Source: Algoriphagus antarcticus | GTDB taxonomy: Bacteria > Bacteroidota > Bacteroidia > Cytophagales > Cyclobacteriaceae | DNA length: 64,000 nt | Assembly: GCF_002150685.1 (NCBI RefSeq) | Contig: NZ_MSSW01000037.1 | Coordinates: forward strand, 1-64,000 | Direction: 5' to 3' | Translations under genes and position numbers: made by a program | The notes under the pieces: generated by a model | The model's database searches: none | The model's input: only the letters and a program-made list of their open reading frames with translations | Told to the model about the DNA's origin: nothing | Shown: one piece after another, positions 1-9,173 of the stretch | How positions within the stretch are numbered: position 1 is the stretch's first letter | How the letters are laid out: each line of letters begins with the position of its first letter

Positions 1-1
1 C

Positions 2-260
2 CAAATCTACTGCACCAGAGAAAACAGGAAATGGCTGACGGACAAAAACATTCAACTGGCGGCCAAACCCTTAGGCCGTCCCTGTGCAAAGGCATTGGCA
101 CGTAAGACCCGGAGAGAGGAACCCGGTTGAGGGGAAGTTTGGACAGGCCAAAAATGCATACGGGATGAACCGAATCAGGGCAAGACTAAAAAATACCAGC
201 CAATCGTGGATCGCCTCCATCATCCTAGTGCTGAACCTGGTCAAACTTAGTGTAGCCTAG
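2..260 (+). pseudogene. C-terminal remnant of an IS5/IS1182-type transposase, frameshifted
   Basis: One reading frame enters at the window edge and stops at 128-130. The matching continuation lies in another frame from about base 114 to the TAG at 258-260. The joined product contains RNPVEGKFGQAKNAYG and the hydrophobic end ASIILVLNLVKL, which I recognise as the C-terminus of DDE transposases of the IS5/IS1182 type common in Bacteroidota. The glutamate in PVEGKFGQ would be the last catalytic acidic residue. The frame change falls in a GAGAGAGG run, a likely slippage point. The 5' part is outside the window, so it is unknown whether the rest is intact. A programmed frameshift is possible in some IS families but is not the simplest reading. 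Confidence 0.72.
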
Positions 261-740
261 AAGTGGAAAATCTGATGTAGTTGTCGCATCTGTACAGTGC
301 CTTAGGATTGCAAATCGCACGATAAAAAATTTCAAAATTTATTCCCAACTATTCTAACCTTATAAGAGCACGACTTCTAAATCAGTAAACCAATTGAAAC
401 ACCTAGCCCGCAAGCTAGCTTTTCCCACTCAAACAAGAACAAGATCCTGCCGAGCAAATGAAACAAAACTATATCATGCTTTTTTTAATAATACTTAAAT
501 CCTTAGTAAATAAGTAGCACGAAGGGAAATTAATCAACCTTTCAACTCAAAATTAATTATTTGTACTTTTTTTTATAAAAGATATAATATTTCGAATAAA
601 ATATTTTTAAAAATTTTTTTTTCTATACTAAAATGCATTTCAAATATTAATTTTTGTAGCTTGCCGTCAGTTACGAAGTGCAAGAAGCTATAACCAAGTG
701 CCAAAAGGTGTAAATAACTGTTTAAATCAATCTCAAAATC
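261..740. other. AT-rich intergenic region, no gene seen
   Basis: This 480-base stretch between the transposase remnant and the exopolysaccharide pair becomes very AT-rich from about 480 to 660. I see no open frame with coding character, no tRNA and no perfect TAnnTTTG promoter. It probably carries the promoter of the 741 gene, but I cannot place it. No insertion-sequence terminal repeat or target duplication could be identified by eye. Confidence 0.5.
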
Positions 741-1478
741 ATGAACACGATAAATTCTGAGTTTTTAGGCTACCCAATTTTCAAAGGACAATTAGTTGAC
801 GTTCTTCAAAAAGGTAAAACAATTATAAATACGTTGAACCAGTACAGCTTTTGTTTGGCAGAGGAAGATAAGGTTTTCAAAAATGCATTGATGAATTCAG
901 ATATTTTGTTGCCTGACGGGATCTCCATTGTACTTTCTGCCAAATTCCTAAGCGGAAACGAATTGAAAAAAATTGCTGGAGCAGATCTCCATGAATTTGT
1001 TCTGAAATATTTGAACAGCGTATATGGAACCTGCTTTTACCTAGGTTCCAAACAAGAAACATTAGATGCCATCAAATCTAAAGTTGAAGATGTTTTCCCT
1101 AACATAACTAGTGAAGGATTTTCGCCACCATTTAGGGATGAATTTTCGCAAGAAGAAAACGATATGATGATTGAGAAAATCAATGAATTTTCGCCTGATG
1201 TACTATTTGTAGGTATGACAGCTCCCAAGCAAGAGAAGTGGGTCTATGCAAATAGAGACAAAATTCAAGCTACTTATATCTGTTCAATAGGTGCAGTTTT
1301 CGATTTCTACTCTGGAACTGTGGAAAGACCCTCTAATTTCTGGGTGAGCCATGGCTTGGAGTGGTTTGTAAGGTTAGTTAAAGAGCCAAAGCGATTATGG
1401 AGAAGGTATTTTTTCTATGGTGGCATTTATCTAAAACACATCGTTTCTTCAAAAATCAATCATAGCATAAGATTTTAA
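741..1478 (+). CDS. WecG/TagA/CpsF-family glycosyltransferase (GT26)
   Basis: The 245-residue protein has the length and motifs of the WecG/TagA/CpsF family, cytoplasmic enzymes that move a sugar from a UDP-sugar (often UDP-ManNAc or UDP-ManNAcA) onto a lipid-linked intermediate in surface polysaccharide synthesis. Visible motifs are LPDGIS near residue 55, GMTAPKQEKW near 157, SIGAVFDFYSGTVERP near 184 and the basic C-terminal end GLEWFVRLVKEPKRLWRRYF, which attaches these proteins to the membrane. The next gene begins 11 bases downstream and encodes the priming transferase, so the two probably act consecutively on one lipid carrier. The exact sugar cannot be read from sequence. Only these two polysaccharide genes are in view; the rest of a cluster is not present downstream. 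Confidence 0.9.
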   Translation: MNTINSEFLGYPIFKGQLVDVLQKGKTIINTLNQYSFCLAEEDKVFKNALMNSDILLPDGISIVLSAKFLSGNELKKIAGADLHEFVLKYLNSVYGTCFYLGSKQETLDAIKSKVEDVFPNITSEGFSPPFRDEFSQEENDMMIEKINEFSPDVLFVGMTAPKQEKWVYANRDKIQATYICSIGAVFDFYSGTVERPSNFWVSHGLEWFVRLVKEPKRLWRRYFFYGGIYLKHIVSSKINHSIRF

Positions 1479-1489
1479 ATTTACATAAG

Positions 1490-2179
1490 ATGTCTCTCAC
1501 TATCGACAGTTATATCGCTGCAAAAGACCTAAGCAGAAATAAAGATTTCGTATATACTTCATATTCAATTAATTACCTAGACTCATTTCAGGTTAGCCTA
1601 AAGAGATTAGTTGATTTATTTGTAAGCACCGCTTTTTTCATAGTGATTGGATGGTGGCTGTTTGGATTGATCGCACTTGCTATTTCAGTCAATTCTAAAG
1701 GACCTGTCATATTCAAACAGCTTAGACATGGGAAAAATAATCGCCCATTCTATTGTTACAAGTTTAGAACTATGAAATACAAGGCAAACAGTGAATTTCT
1801 TCAAGCACAAAAGAATGATCCAAGAATAACACTCGTTGGTAAATTCTTAAGATCAACGAGTTTGGATGAGTTACCACAAATTTTTAATGTGTTAGTTGGG
1901 GAAATGTCTATTGTTGGCCCAAGACCTCATGCATTAACTATGAACAGGGAATATTCAGAAAAAATAGGAAGGTTCATGTGTAGACATATGGTTAAGCCAG
2001 GCATCACTGGTCTTGCGCAGGCGTCAGGCTACAGAGGGGAAATAAAAAATAAGTCGGATATGAACTTTCGTCTTGCATATGACTTATTTTATATAAAAAA
2101 ATGGAGTGTATTATTGGACTTAAAAATCATCCTCTTAACTTTTAAGTGCATTTTCTTTAACAATAAGAATGCATACTGA
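1490..2179 (+). CDS. Priming polyprenyl-phosphate sugar-1-phosphate transferase
   Basis: This 229-residue protein belongs to the bacterial sugar transferase family (WcaJ/WbaP catalytic domain, PglC-like size). Such enzymes load the first sugar-1-phosphate onto undecaprenyl phosphate at the inner face of the membrane. It has one hydrophobic N-terminal segment (about residues 40-70) that probably forms the re-entrant membrane helix. It also has the signature regions KRLVDLF, FYCYKFRTM, the acidic DELPQIFNVL stretch and MSIVGPRPH. It lacks the large N-terminal membrane domain of long WbaP proteins, so it is the minimal form. It follows the WecG-type gene by 11 bases and ends before a clear terminator, which makes a two-gene transcript likely. 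Confidence 0.92.
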   Translation: MSLTIDSYIAAKDLSRNKDFVYTSYSINYLDSFQVSLKRLVDLFVSTAFFIVIGWWLFGLIALAISVNSKGPVIFKQLRHGKNNRPFYCYKFRTMKYKANSEFLQAQKNDPRITLVGKFLRSTSLDELPQIFNVLVGEMSIVGPRPHALTMNREYSEKIGRFMCRHMVKPGITGLAQASGYRGEIKNKSDMNFRLAYDLFYIKKWSVLLDLKIILLTFKCIFFNNKNAY

Positions 2180-2676
2180 AATTCAGGGTTTTTGTTTATG
2201 GCTTACATTCATTTTTGGAGAGGTGCTCCAGGAATATATCAAATTCATTTTTTAAACCAAAAGTACGCATTCCTTTGTTTTGGCATCACAACTTTGTCTT
2301 GTTTTTGAGTGAAATAGCTGATAACGCAAAAGTAAACACCCAGACTAAATCTCTGGGTGTTTCTATTTTTTGAATTATTAATGCCCTGAGTTCAACCGTC
2401 GATGTTCCCGGAAAAGGTGATATCAGACTTACGGATAGATACCACAATATTTCGCATAGTGGAGGCTCGGACTAAAAAAAAATTAGAAGGCTCCTTATTA
2501 ACTTGTATCTAGTCCGCTCCCTCATTAAGCAGATTTACAGTTTGCTCCACATCTCAAGTTGCAATTGGCGCATTCTTGACTCAACTCCCCCAGTTGCACG
2601 TAGAGCAAGGATATTTTATTACTTTGCGTGAGTTAATATTAGGGATTTTTTAAAGTAATTTGAAAGATAAGCGTAT
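2180..2676. other. Intergenic region between convergent genes
   Basis: Apart from the terminator at 2334-2371 I see no coding sequence or RNA gene here. The region separates the plus-strand sugar transferase from the minus-strand repair operon that ends at 2677. No clear hairpin terminator for the minus-strand operon was found. Confidence 0.5.
2334..2371 (+). terminator. Rho-independent terminator after the sugar transferase gene
   Basis: A perfect 10-bp stem (AAACACCCAG paired with CTGGGTGTTT) with a 9-base loop is followed by a T-rich run. It closes the polysaccharide pair about 155 bases after the stop codon. The rest of 2180-2676 shows no gene. Confidence 0.85.
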
Positions 2677-3318
2677 TCAAGGCAAAGCAATAACCTCGGT
2701 GGAAAACACAGGATAAATCATCACTCCAGGTGCTTTTTTCAGAAGATGCAGTCCAGTTAATTGGCCGAAAGCAGGCAATATTAAAGATTGACCACAGTAA
2801 TAAAAGCAGGGCAATCGAAAGCTTTGTCTGCCTTGGGATTTTATCATCACCCCTGGGTGGATGTGACCAGATATGTTCAGTTTTTCTTCTTTAACCACCA
2901 CCTCAGGCGCATGGGTAAAAAGGAGATGTTTCCCTACCTCCAACTCATCAACTACTTCAATACAAGTATCCTCCATCACGGAGGAAGGTAAAATATCATG
3001 ATTCCCCTTCGTTAAAACAAAGTGGATAGTCGGGTAACTGAGAAGAAAATTCTTGAAGTCCTTCCATTCATTGTTCAGACTACTATGGAATAAATCCCCC
3101 AGAAAAACCACCGTGGTCGGTTGTAGAGAATCCATTAACTCATCCATACGACGCAGATCCGGTGATATGCTTGGTACAGGGATCATAATTCCTTCTTTTC
3201 GGAAGTGTGAGGCTTTTCCCAGATGGAGATCCGCAACCACGAGGATTTGATGGTGGGGTAGATAGGCGACTTTTTCGGGTAATAATTGAATTAATTCTTC
3301 CTTGTAATAAAAATCCAT
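2677..3318 (-). CDS. pdeM: Ligase-associated DNA damage response endonuclease PdeM
   Basis: The 213-residue protein is a calcineurin-like phosphoesterase of the PdeM type. It shows the ordered metal-binding motifs VVADLHLGK (about 27-35), FLGDLFH (about 72-78), KGNHD (about 104-108) and the late GHIHP (about 151-155). PdeM is known as the nuclease partner in the ligase-associated DNA-repair set. Its place as last gene after exonuclease, ligase and helicase, 17 bases after the helicase stop, agrees with that. It probably acts in the cytoplasm on damaged DNA ends. The substrate is inferred from the family, not from this sequence. Confidence 0.93.
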   Translation of the reverse strand: MDFYYKEELIQLLPEKVAYLPHHQILVVADLHLGKASHFRKEGIMIPVPSISPDLRRMDELMDSLQPTTVVFLGDLFHSSLNNEWKDFKNFLLSYPTIHFVLTKGNHDILPSSVMEDTCIEVVDELEVGKHLLFTHAPEVVVKEEKLNISGHIHPGVMIKSQGRQSFRLPCFYYCGQSLILPAFGQLTGLHLLKKAPGVMIYPVFSTEVIALP

Positions 3319-3335
3319 CGTTCATCTTGGAGCTA

Positions 3336-5768
3336 TTATTTCTCCAACGTTTCTTTAAGTTTACTCAGCCGAGTCTGCCAATCTTCGTTGCTGTACCTTT
3401 CTCTGAAAGATTCCGTGAAAATAGGAAAAGAAAAGGGAGTTAGCTTGATAGGAAAAGTCAAATTAATCGCATGGCTGCCGATCCTTACGAAAGCTGCATA
3501 CATTCGGGCAGACTCCAATTGAAAATCCATCACCTCATCATAAGCTTGTCTCAAAAGCAAGTTACCCGGATCATAATCTTCAAAAACAGAAAAGAACAAA
3601 GACGAATTGGCTTGTAGATGTTTTGTCTTAATAGGCTTGCCGGGATATCCTTGAAAAACCAAACCGCCTATGCTGGCAATATCCCTGAATCTTCTGCGCG
3701 CCATCTCCGTCGTATTGATGCCAAGTCGAATGTCCTGCAAAAGATCCTCGGTATTAAACAGGCTTTTTTCCAACGCTTCCTCTATGGGAATCGGCGCATC
3801 GCACAAAAGTTCAAATCCATATTCATTGGTCGCGATGCTAAAAGTAGCTTTTCTGATTTTACTAAGTCGAAAAGCGATCACTGCCGCCATTCCTTCATGC
3901 ACAAACTTCCCTTCAAATGGATAAACAAAAAGGTGGTATCCATACTTGGTTTGGATACTTTCAATTAACAGCGTCCCTTCCTCAGGAAGGGCTGAGAGCT
4001 CACTTTGTTTTTGAAAAAGCGGCCGTAAGAATTCTAGTTCAGGATTATTCCGGTTGATTGGCTGATGAACCACATCCATCGAATGCCTCAAAGCCACACC
4101 TAAATCAGCAGAAAGCGGAAGCCTGCCTCCCATCCATGACGGCACAATTCCTTTTTTACTAGAATTATTCCTTACTAAAGCCTGCATTTCCCTTACCATG
4201 ATCAGTTCAAGATTCCTTCCTGAAAACCAAAATGTATCACCGGGCTTCAGCCTGGAAATAAACCATTCTTCTATAGTTCCCAAGTATTTCCCACTCATAT
4301 ATTTCACCTGCATCATCGCGTCACTGACAATGGTACCGATGTTTAGCAAATGTCTATGGGCAATTCTGCGGCTGGTCACTTTAAAAACATCCTGCTCTGC
4401 AACTACCTTGTGAAATTCATCATAGGCGCCTAGAGAACGTCCGCCTTTCGTTATCATTAATAGACATTCATTGAATTCTTCTTTGGTAATAGAAGAAAAA
4501 CAATGGGTGCTCTTCACTTCCTCATAGGTTTCCTTCGCTTTAAATCCTTCAGAAATGGCCAACGTAACCAAGTATTGGATCAAAACATCAAAGGAACGGA
4601 TGTAAGGAATGCGTCTTTCCATCATTCCTTCTTTTATGGCATATTTCAATGAAGCTCCTTCCATGATTTCAAGGGAATGCGTAGGCAAAAAGTAGATTCG
4701 GCTCAAAGCTCCAGGCTGGTGTCCACTTCTTCCGGCCCGTTGGAGAAAGCGGGCAATTCCCTTAGGCGATCCTATTTGAACAACGGCATCCACTGGTCGG
4801 AAGTCTACTCCAAGATCCAAACTGCTTGTACAGATAACTGCTTTCAAACTTCCTTCATGCAAAGCAGCTTCTACCCATACTCGGATCTCGTTACTTAGTG
4901 AGCCATGATGAAGTGCAAGTGTTCCCGCCCATTCCGGCTTAAGCTCTAGCAATTGTCTGTACCAGATTTCTGCTTGGGAGCGTGTGTTTGTGAACAGCAA
5001 GGTGGACTGGCTTTGCTCAATGATGGGTATTACTTTTTCTGCCATATGGACTCCCAAGTGACCAGCCCAAGGAAATCGCTCTAACAAGTCAGGAAGCAAG
5101 GTTTCGATCTGCAGCTTCTTTTTTATATTGGACTTGATCATTACCCCTTGATTCTCATGGCCGAGAAGGATATCTTTTGCTTCCTCCAGATTCCCTATCG
5201 TGGCAGATATCCCCCAGATCTTTAACTTCGGATTAATCGCCTTTAGTCGGCTTAACGCTAGCTCGACTAAAACTCCTCTCTTGCTCCCCATCAGTTCGTG
5301 CCATTCATCCACTACCACAAATTCCAGATCTGAGAAATAATCAAGATATCCCTTACCTGCCATCAGGATATGGATACTTTCAGGAGTGGTAACCAAGGAT
5401 TGTGGAGGCTTTTTCTTTTGATCTTGTCTCAGCTTAGTAGATGTATCTCCGGTTCTCAAACCTATCTGATAATCTAAAGCTAAATCATCGCTGACCAGCT
5501 TGGTAGCTTGATAGATTTCACTGGACAAAGCTCTCAAAGGCGTAATCCAGAGGCAATGTAACTTGGGTGTATCTTTGATTTTCTTTACTTTTCTTTGGAT
5601 ATAATAGTGGTGTAGTACACCAAACCAAATAGCCATGGTTTTGCCATATCCTGTGGGCGCATTCAACAATCCGGAGCGACCTTTTGCCATGGCCGACCAT
5701 GTTTTTGTCTGAAAAGCATGAGCAGTCCAGCCCTGATTGGAAAACCAAACCTCCGCAAAACTATTCAT
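3336..5768 (-). CDS. Ligase-associated DNA damage response DEXH-box helicase (Lhr-like)
   Basis: The 810-residue protein is a superfamily 2 helicase of the Lhr type. Walker A is NAPTGYGKT at residues 36-44, motif II is DEWHE (the DEXH form), motif III is SATIGN, and the second RecA domain carries the LQRAGRSGHQPG motif VI region. The C-terminal third is the Lhr-type extension. It unwinds DNA, and in this family it is always found with an ATP-dependent ligase, an MBL-fold exonuclease and PdeM. Its ATG overlaps the ligase TGA by four bases (5765-5768), so translation is probably coupled. The length is normal for the family. Confidence 0.94.
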   Translation of the reverse strand: MNSFAEVWFSNQGWTAHAFQTKTWSAMAKGRSGLLNAPTGYGKTMAIWFGVLHHYYIQRKVKKIKDTPKLHCLWITPLRALSSEIYQATKLVSDDLALDYQIGLRTGDTSTKLRQDQKKKPPQSLVTTPESIHILMAGKGYLDYFSDLEFVVVDEWHELMGSKRGVLVELALSRLKAINPKLKIWGISATIGNLEEAKDILLGHENQGVMIKSNIKKKLQIETLLPDLLERFPWAGHLGVHMAEKVIPIIEQSQSTLLFTNTRSQAEIWYRQLLELKPEWAGTLALHHGSLSNEIRVWVEAALHEGSLKAVICTSSLDLGVDFRPVDAVVQIGSPKGIARFLQRAGRSGHQPGALSRIYFLPTHSLEIMEGASLKYAIKEGMMERRIPYIRSFDVLIQYLVTLAISEGFKAKETYEEVKSTHCFSSITKEEFNECLLMITKGGRSLGAYDEFHKVVAEQDVFKVTSRRIAHRHLLNIGTIVSDAMMQVKYMSGKYLGTIEEWFISRLKPGDTFWFSGRNLELIMVREMQALVRNNSSKKGIVPSWMGGRLPLSADLGVALRHSMDVVHQPINRNNPELEFLRPLFQKQSELSALPEEGTLLIESIQTKYGYHLFVYPFEGKFVHEGMAAVIAFRLSKIRKATFSIATNEYGFELLCDAPIPIEEALEKSLFNTEDLLQDIRLGINTTEMARRRFRDIASIGGLVFQGYPGKPIKTKHLQANSSLFFSVFEDYDPGNLLLRQAYDEVMDFQLESARMYAAFVRIGSHAINLTFPIKLTPFSFPIFTESFRERYSNEDWQTRLSKLKETLEK

Positions 5769-7357
5769 GGCTTATGCGCTTCAAGTAACAGCAATAAATC
5801 ATTTTTGGTATTTGCATCCTTTGCCGATTTGTCTTTCCTCCATCTTAAGATTCTGGGGAATCTAAGGGCCACTCCGGATTTGTGCCTTGGGCTGGAATTG
5901 ATTCCTTCAAACGCTATCTCAAAAACATATTCAGGCTTCACACTTCTTACCGGCCCAAATTTATCCAGCGTGTTTCTTTTGATCCAATTATCCAGCACGT
6001 TGATTTCCTTGTCGGTCAATCCGGAATAGGCTTTGGCAAAGGGCACTAGAACATCACCATCCCAGACTGCAAAAGTATAATCCGTGAAAAGGTTGGCTCT
6101 TCGACCATGGCCACTTTGGGCGTACAGCAGCACTCCATCCACGGTCATGGGATCTGTTTTCCACTTCCACCAATTGCCACGTCGCCTGCCTGTCTCATAC
6201 GGACTGGTATTTCTTTTGAGCATCAGTCCCTCACAATGGTAATCACGGGCATTTACCCTAAAATCTGCCACTTCCTGCCAATTGTTAAAGTCCATAGCTT
6301 CGGACAATAATAACTTTTTCTCCGTATGCTTAGAAACTAAGTCTTTTAAAATTTCTCTCCTTTCCATTAAGGGTTTCGACCTCAAGTCCTCCCCCTCACT
6401 TTCCAGTACATCAAAACAAACCATGACCAAGGGCGCCTCTTTCAGGTACTTGGGGGAAATATTTTTCCTGCCAATTCTGGTCTGCATTACCTGAAAAGGC
6501 AAAGGATGGCCATCTTTCCAAGGAATAATTTCTCCATCTATCACGGTGCCATTGGGTAGAGAAGTTTGAAGGGAATTGAACTCAGGAAACTTATTCGTTA
6601 AGAGTTCTTCACCTCTACTCCACACAAAAATTTCATTGTTCCTCACAATGATCTGCCCTCGTATTCCGTCAAGCTTTTTCTCAATACACCATTCATTAAT
6701 GTCTCCCAAAGTCTCCGGCTCCGAATCAAGCTGGTAAGCCAGAAAAAAAGGATAGGGCAGATAATTTTTATTCAAATGACTTTCCCCGGCAAACATAGAC
6801 TGCATAGTCTCCTCATATGGATCCCATTTCCCCATCAACTTGTGTGCAACGGAAGTTTGTTCTTGATCAAAATATTTTGCGAGAGCTTTTATAACCAATT
6901 GTCTGGACACTCCCATTCTAAAATTTCCTGTGATCAGTTTGTTAAAAACAAAGCGTTCGTCTACAGGAGTACTCATCCAATAATCAATGATAAGTGCTTT
7001 TTTTTCTTCTGAAGTCAAATCAGTCAAACGGACAAGAAACGCCAAAGTATCTTTTAAAGTAAATTGATGAGCCTTTTGCTGAGGAGGAAGAATTAAGGCA
7101 ATGGCTTCGGCCAGATCTCCGACAATATGATAAGATTCCTCAAAGAGCCACAGAGGCAATTCCGCAACCTGGGCGGCCCACTCTTTCAACTCTGTAGTTT
7201 TTACAGGCCTTTTGGGTTTATTTCCTATCAGAATAGAAACAGCGAATATCTTATCCTGCTCCTCAGCGTGGGTAAAATAGTCTACCATTGCCTGAATTTT
7301 TTGATTGGTCTTCGTCGTCTGGTCAATGGCGGTAAACATTGCGGTAAATGCCTTCAT
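5765..7357 (-). CDS. ATP-dependent DNA ligase (repair-set ligase)
   Basis: This 530-residue enzyme seals nicks using ATP. The adenylated lysine is in KLDG at residues 228-231. The N-terminal ~200 residues form the helical DNA-binding domain of archaeal-type ligases. Later nucleotidyltransferase motifs include DGEIIPW, MVCFDVLESEG, EGLMLK and WWKWK. The essential NAD-dependent LigA would be elsewhere, so this is the accessory repair ligase. It starts 3 bases after the exonuclease stop and overlaps the helicase start, so it sits in the middle of the operon. Confidence 0.94.
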   Translation of the reverse strand: MKAFTAMFTAIDQTTKTNQKIQAMVDYFTHAEEQDKIFAVSILIGNKPKRPVKTTELKEWAAQVAELPLWLFEESYHIVGDLAEAIALILPPQQKAHQFTLKDTLAFLVRLTDLTSEEKKALIIDYWMSTPVDERFVFNKLITGNFRMGVSRQLVIKALAKYFDQEQTSVAHKLMGKWDPYEETMQSMFAGESHLNKNYLPYPFFLAYQLDSEPETLGDINEWCIEKKLDGIRGQIIVRNNEIFVWSRGEELLTNKFPEFNSLQTSLPNGTVIDGEIIPWKDGHPLPFQVMQTRIGRKNISPKYLKEAPLVMVCFDVLESEGEDLRSKPLMERREILKDLVSKHTEKKLLLSEAMDFNNWQEVADFRVNARDYHCEGLMLKRNTSPYETGRRRGNWWKWKTDPMTVDGVLLYAQSGHGRRANLFTDYTFAVWDGDVLVPFAKAYSGLTDKEINVLDNWIKRNTLDKFGPVRSVKPEYVFEIAFEGINSSPRHKSGVALRFPRILRWRKDKSAKDANTKNDLLLLLEAHKP

Positions 7358-7360
7358 AAC

Positions 7361-8392
7361 TTATTCAATGTCTCCGGTAGCAGGTTCATATTGAGTTTTC
7401 ATTTCAACGGCATTGAGCTGGTAACGTTCTCTGAGCCACTCGGCGAAAATAGTCTGATAGCCGTGGGTGACATAGATGTTTTCGGCACCTGTAGCCAAGA
7501 CGGCTTCGTTCAATTGAGGCCAGTCGCAATGGTCTGACAAAACGAAACCCCGGTCCACCCCTGAGCGCCGTCTTGCTCCTCTCAGCTGCATCCATCCACT
7601 GCAAACTGCTTTGCGGGAGGGAGAGAATTTATTGACCCATGGAGTGGACAAGGCAGAAGGAGGCGCTACGATTATAGCCCCTTGTATATCTTTTCTGTTC
7701 ATTTCCGGTGTCACCCATGTCCCAGGAAAATTGTGTCCATTATCATTCAATGTATTACTCACATTAGCCACAGCCCCATGAAGAAAAATATCACCAATAC
7801 TTTGATCTAAGTGATGGAGAATGGATTGGGATTTCCCTAAAGCATAGGCTATGATTACAGAATTCAAACCTTCTGATGCATTCTGTTTCCACCAATTGTT
7901 GATGCTTTCATACACCTCTGCTGCTGGTGGAAATGTATAAATAGGAAGGCCGAAAGTGGACTCCGTAATAAAATGGTGACACTTGACCGGTTCAAAAGGA
8001 ACACTTAGGCCATCGGGCATCAACTTATAATCTCCGGATGCGACCCATATTTCCCCCTTGTATTCCAATCGAACCTGAGCTGAACCAATAATGTGTCCCG
8101 CGGGGTGTAGGCTGATCTTTACCCCATTTTTGGTTATTATTTGATTGTATGCCAAGCCTTGCACTGATATATCGAGACCTAATCTTAACCGCAGTATAGC
8201 CACAGTATCCTGATGGCAGATGTAATGGCCATTGCCTATCCTAGCATGATCGCTATGACCATGTGTGATGATGGCGGATTTGACCGGCTTCCACGGATCG
8301 ATATAAATGTCTGCAATCGGACAATAAATGCCCTTCTCGGTAAATTCCAGCACGGAAAATTTTTTTTCATTATTGAAAATCACTAGCGTCAA
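7361..8392 (-). CDS. Ligase-associated DNA damage response exonuclease (MBL fold)
   Basis: The 343-residue protein is a metallo-beta-lactamase-fold nuclease with the metal motif THGHSDH at residues 43-49, the downstream HPAGHIIGSAQV and SGDYK motifs, and a late SDHCDWPQL motif, as in CPSF/SNM1-like exonucleases. It is first in the repair operon and probably trims DNA ends before sealing. It is transcribed from the region upstream of 8392. The family assignment is firm; polarity and substrate are not visible in the sequence. Confidence 0.93.
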   Translation of the reverse strand: MTLVIFNNEKKFSVLEFTEKGIYCPIADIYIDPWKPVKSAIITHGHSDHARIGNGHYICHQDTVAILRLRLGLDISVQGLAYNQIITKNGVKISLHPAGHIIGSAQVRLEYKGEIWVASGDYKLMPDGLSVPFEPVKCHHFITESTFGLPIYTFPPAAEVYESINNWWKQNASEGLNSVIIAYALGKSQSILHHLDQSIGDIFLHGAVANVSNTLNDNGHNFPGTWVTPEMNRKDIQGAIIVAPPSALSTPWVNKFSPSRKAVCSGWMQLRGARRRSGVDRGFVLSDHCDWPQLNEAVLATGAENIYVTHGYQTIFAEWLRERYQLNAVEMKTQYEPATGDIE

Positions 8393-8863
8393 TTACAACT
8401 TTTGTACCGAGCTATATGTTTTGCATAAGGGTATCTAGAAGTGAACGCATAATCCAATTATAATGGAAGGTTTGCGCCAATAGCCAACCTTAATCTTTAC
8501 CGAATGCATTAAAGTGGTATTTATTTATCCCAACCTTTTCCCCAATCTTCCCAATAATATCCCCATGGCGATGGCAGGAAATAGTTAATAAGGCCGACTT
8601 TTCTGCATAGCTTTTAGGTGTACAATTATCAACTGATCACAAAGATTTTAGATTCAATCCTGAAACTACATCCACTGAATGATGAAGCTTTAAAAATGAA
8701 AAGTTATGCACTTTTCAAACTTGGGAAAAAAGGAAAAGCCCTAACAGCCAATAATCAATTCTGCAAAGACTATTGAAATCTGTTAGGACAGGAGTCTGAT
8801 AAGAAGTTTAATGAGTTAATCGAAGATGGAAAATAAACTTTTTCAACAGGAAGGAAAGCAAAC
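8393..8863. other. Intergenic region holding the decayed regulator tail
   Basis: The first ~220 bases hold nothing recognisable and probably include the promoter of the minus-strand repair operon. The second half contains the broken plus-strand frame described at 8618-8836. No terminator hairpin for the Dabb gene was seen. Confidence 0.45.
8618..8836 (+). pseudogene. C-terminal remnant of a BTAD/TPR-type transcriptional regulator
   Basis: In the otherwise empty gap between the exonuclease start and the Dabb stop, one plus-strand frame reads as a protein tail with helical TPR-like character. It runs from LDSILKLHPLNDEALKMKSY through ALFKLGKKGKAL and FCKDY, then a TGA at 8774-8776, then NLLGQESDKKFNELIED and TAA at 8834-8836. 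This resembles the C-terminal repeats of bacterial transcriptional activator (BTAD) domains found in Bacteroidota regulators. There is no start codon or N-terminal part, only a stop at 8615-8617 just upstream, so this is a decayed fragment. The family assignment rests on pattern recognition only. Confidence 0.5.
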
Positions 8864-9172
8864 CTAAACCATCTCCTCGTAATCTATTTCCATAAAATCA
8901 GCTACGTACTTCCCCCAGAAGTTTTCTACAAACCTGACATGATCAGGATGCTGGCTGTAGCTATCGTAATGTTCCTGACTATCAAACTCCATGGTCAAGC
9001 CATAATCAAAATCATTTTTAGAACTAAGCTGACTCACTGATCGGAAATTTCTGACGTGGCGAATCGAAGCTAGTTTCGCTGCTCCTTGAAGAAATTCACC
9101 CTCCTCCAAAGACCCTTTCGGGAATTTCAACTTGAAGAATACTGAATGAGTAAGCATAGGCAATTGCACCAT
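8864..9172 (-). CDS. Dabb-family (stress-responsive A/B barrel) protein
   Basis: The 102-residue protein has the length and pattern of the dimeric alpha/beta-barrel Dabb fold: an early HSVFFKLKFP strand, a central SSKNDFDYGLTMEFDS strand region and a closing YSQHPDHVRFVENFW helix. The fold binds small hydrophobic or sugar-like molecules, and the reaction is usually unknown. Its start lies one base before the stop of the upstream isomerase-like gene, so the two are co-translated parts of one operon. I infer a role in the same sugar pathway. It has no signal peptide, whereas its partners are exported. Confidence 0.85.
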   Translation of the reverse strand: MVQLPMLTHSVFFKLKFPKGSLEEGEFLQGAAKLASIRHVRNFRSVSQLSSKNDFDYGLTMEFDSQEHYDSYSQHPDHVRFVENFWGKYVADFMEIDYEEMV

Positions 9173-9173
9173 T

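Noticed and set aside
2677..8392. Calling the helicase-ligase-nuclease operon an anti-phage defence system
   Set aside because: All four proteins match the known ligase-associated DNA-repair set, and nothing in the context suggests a defence island.
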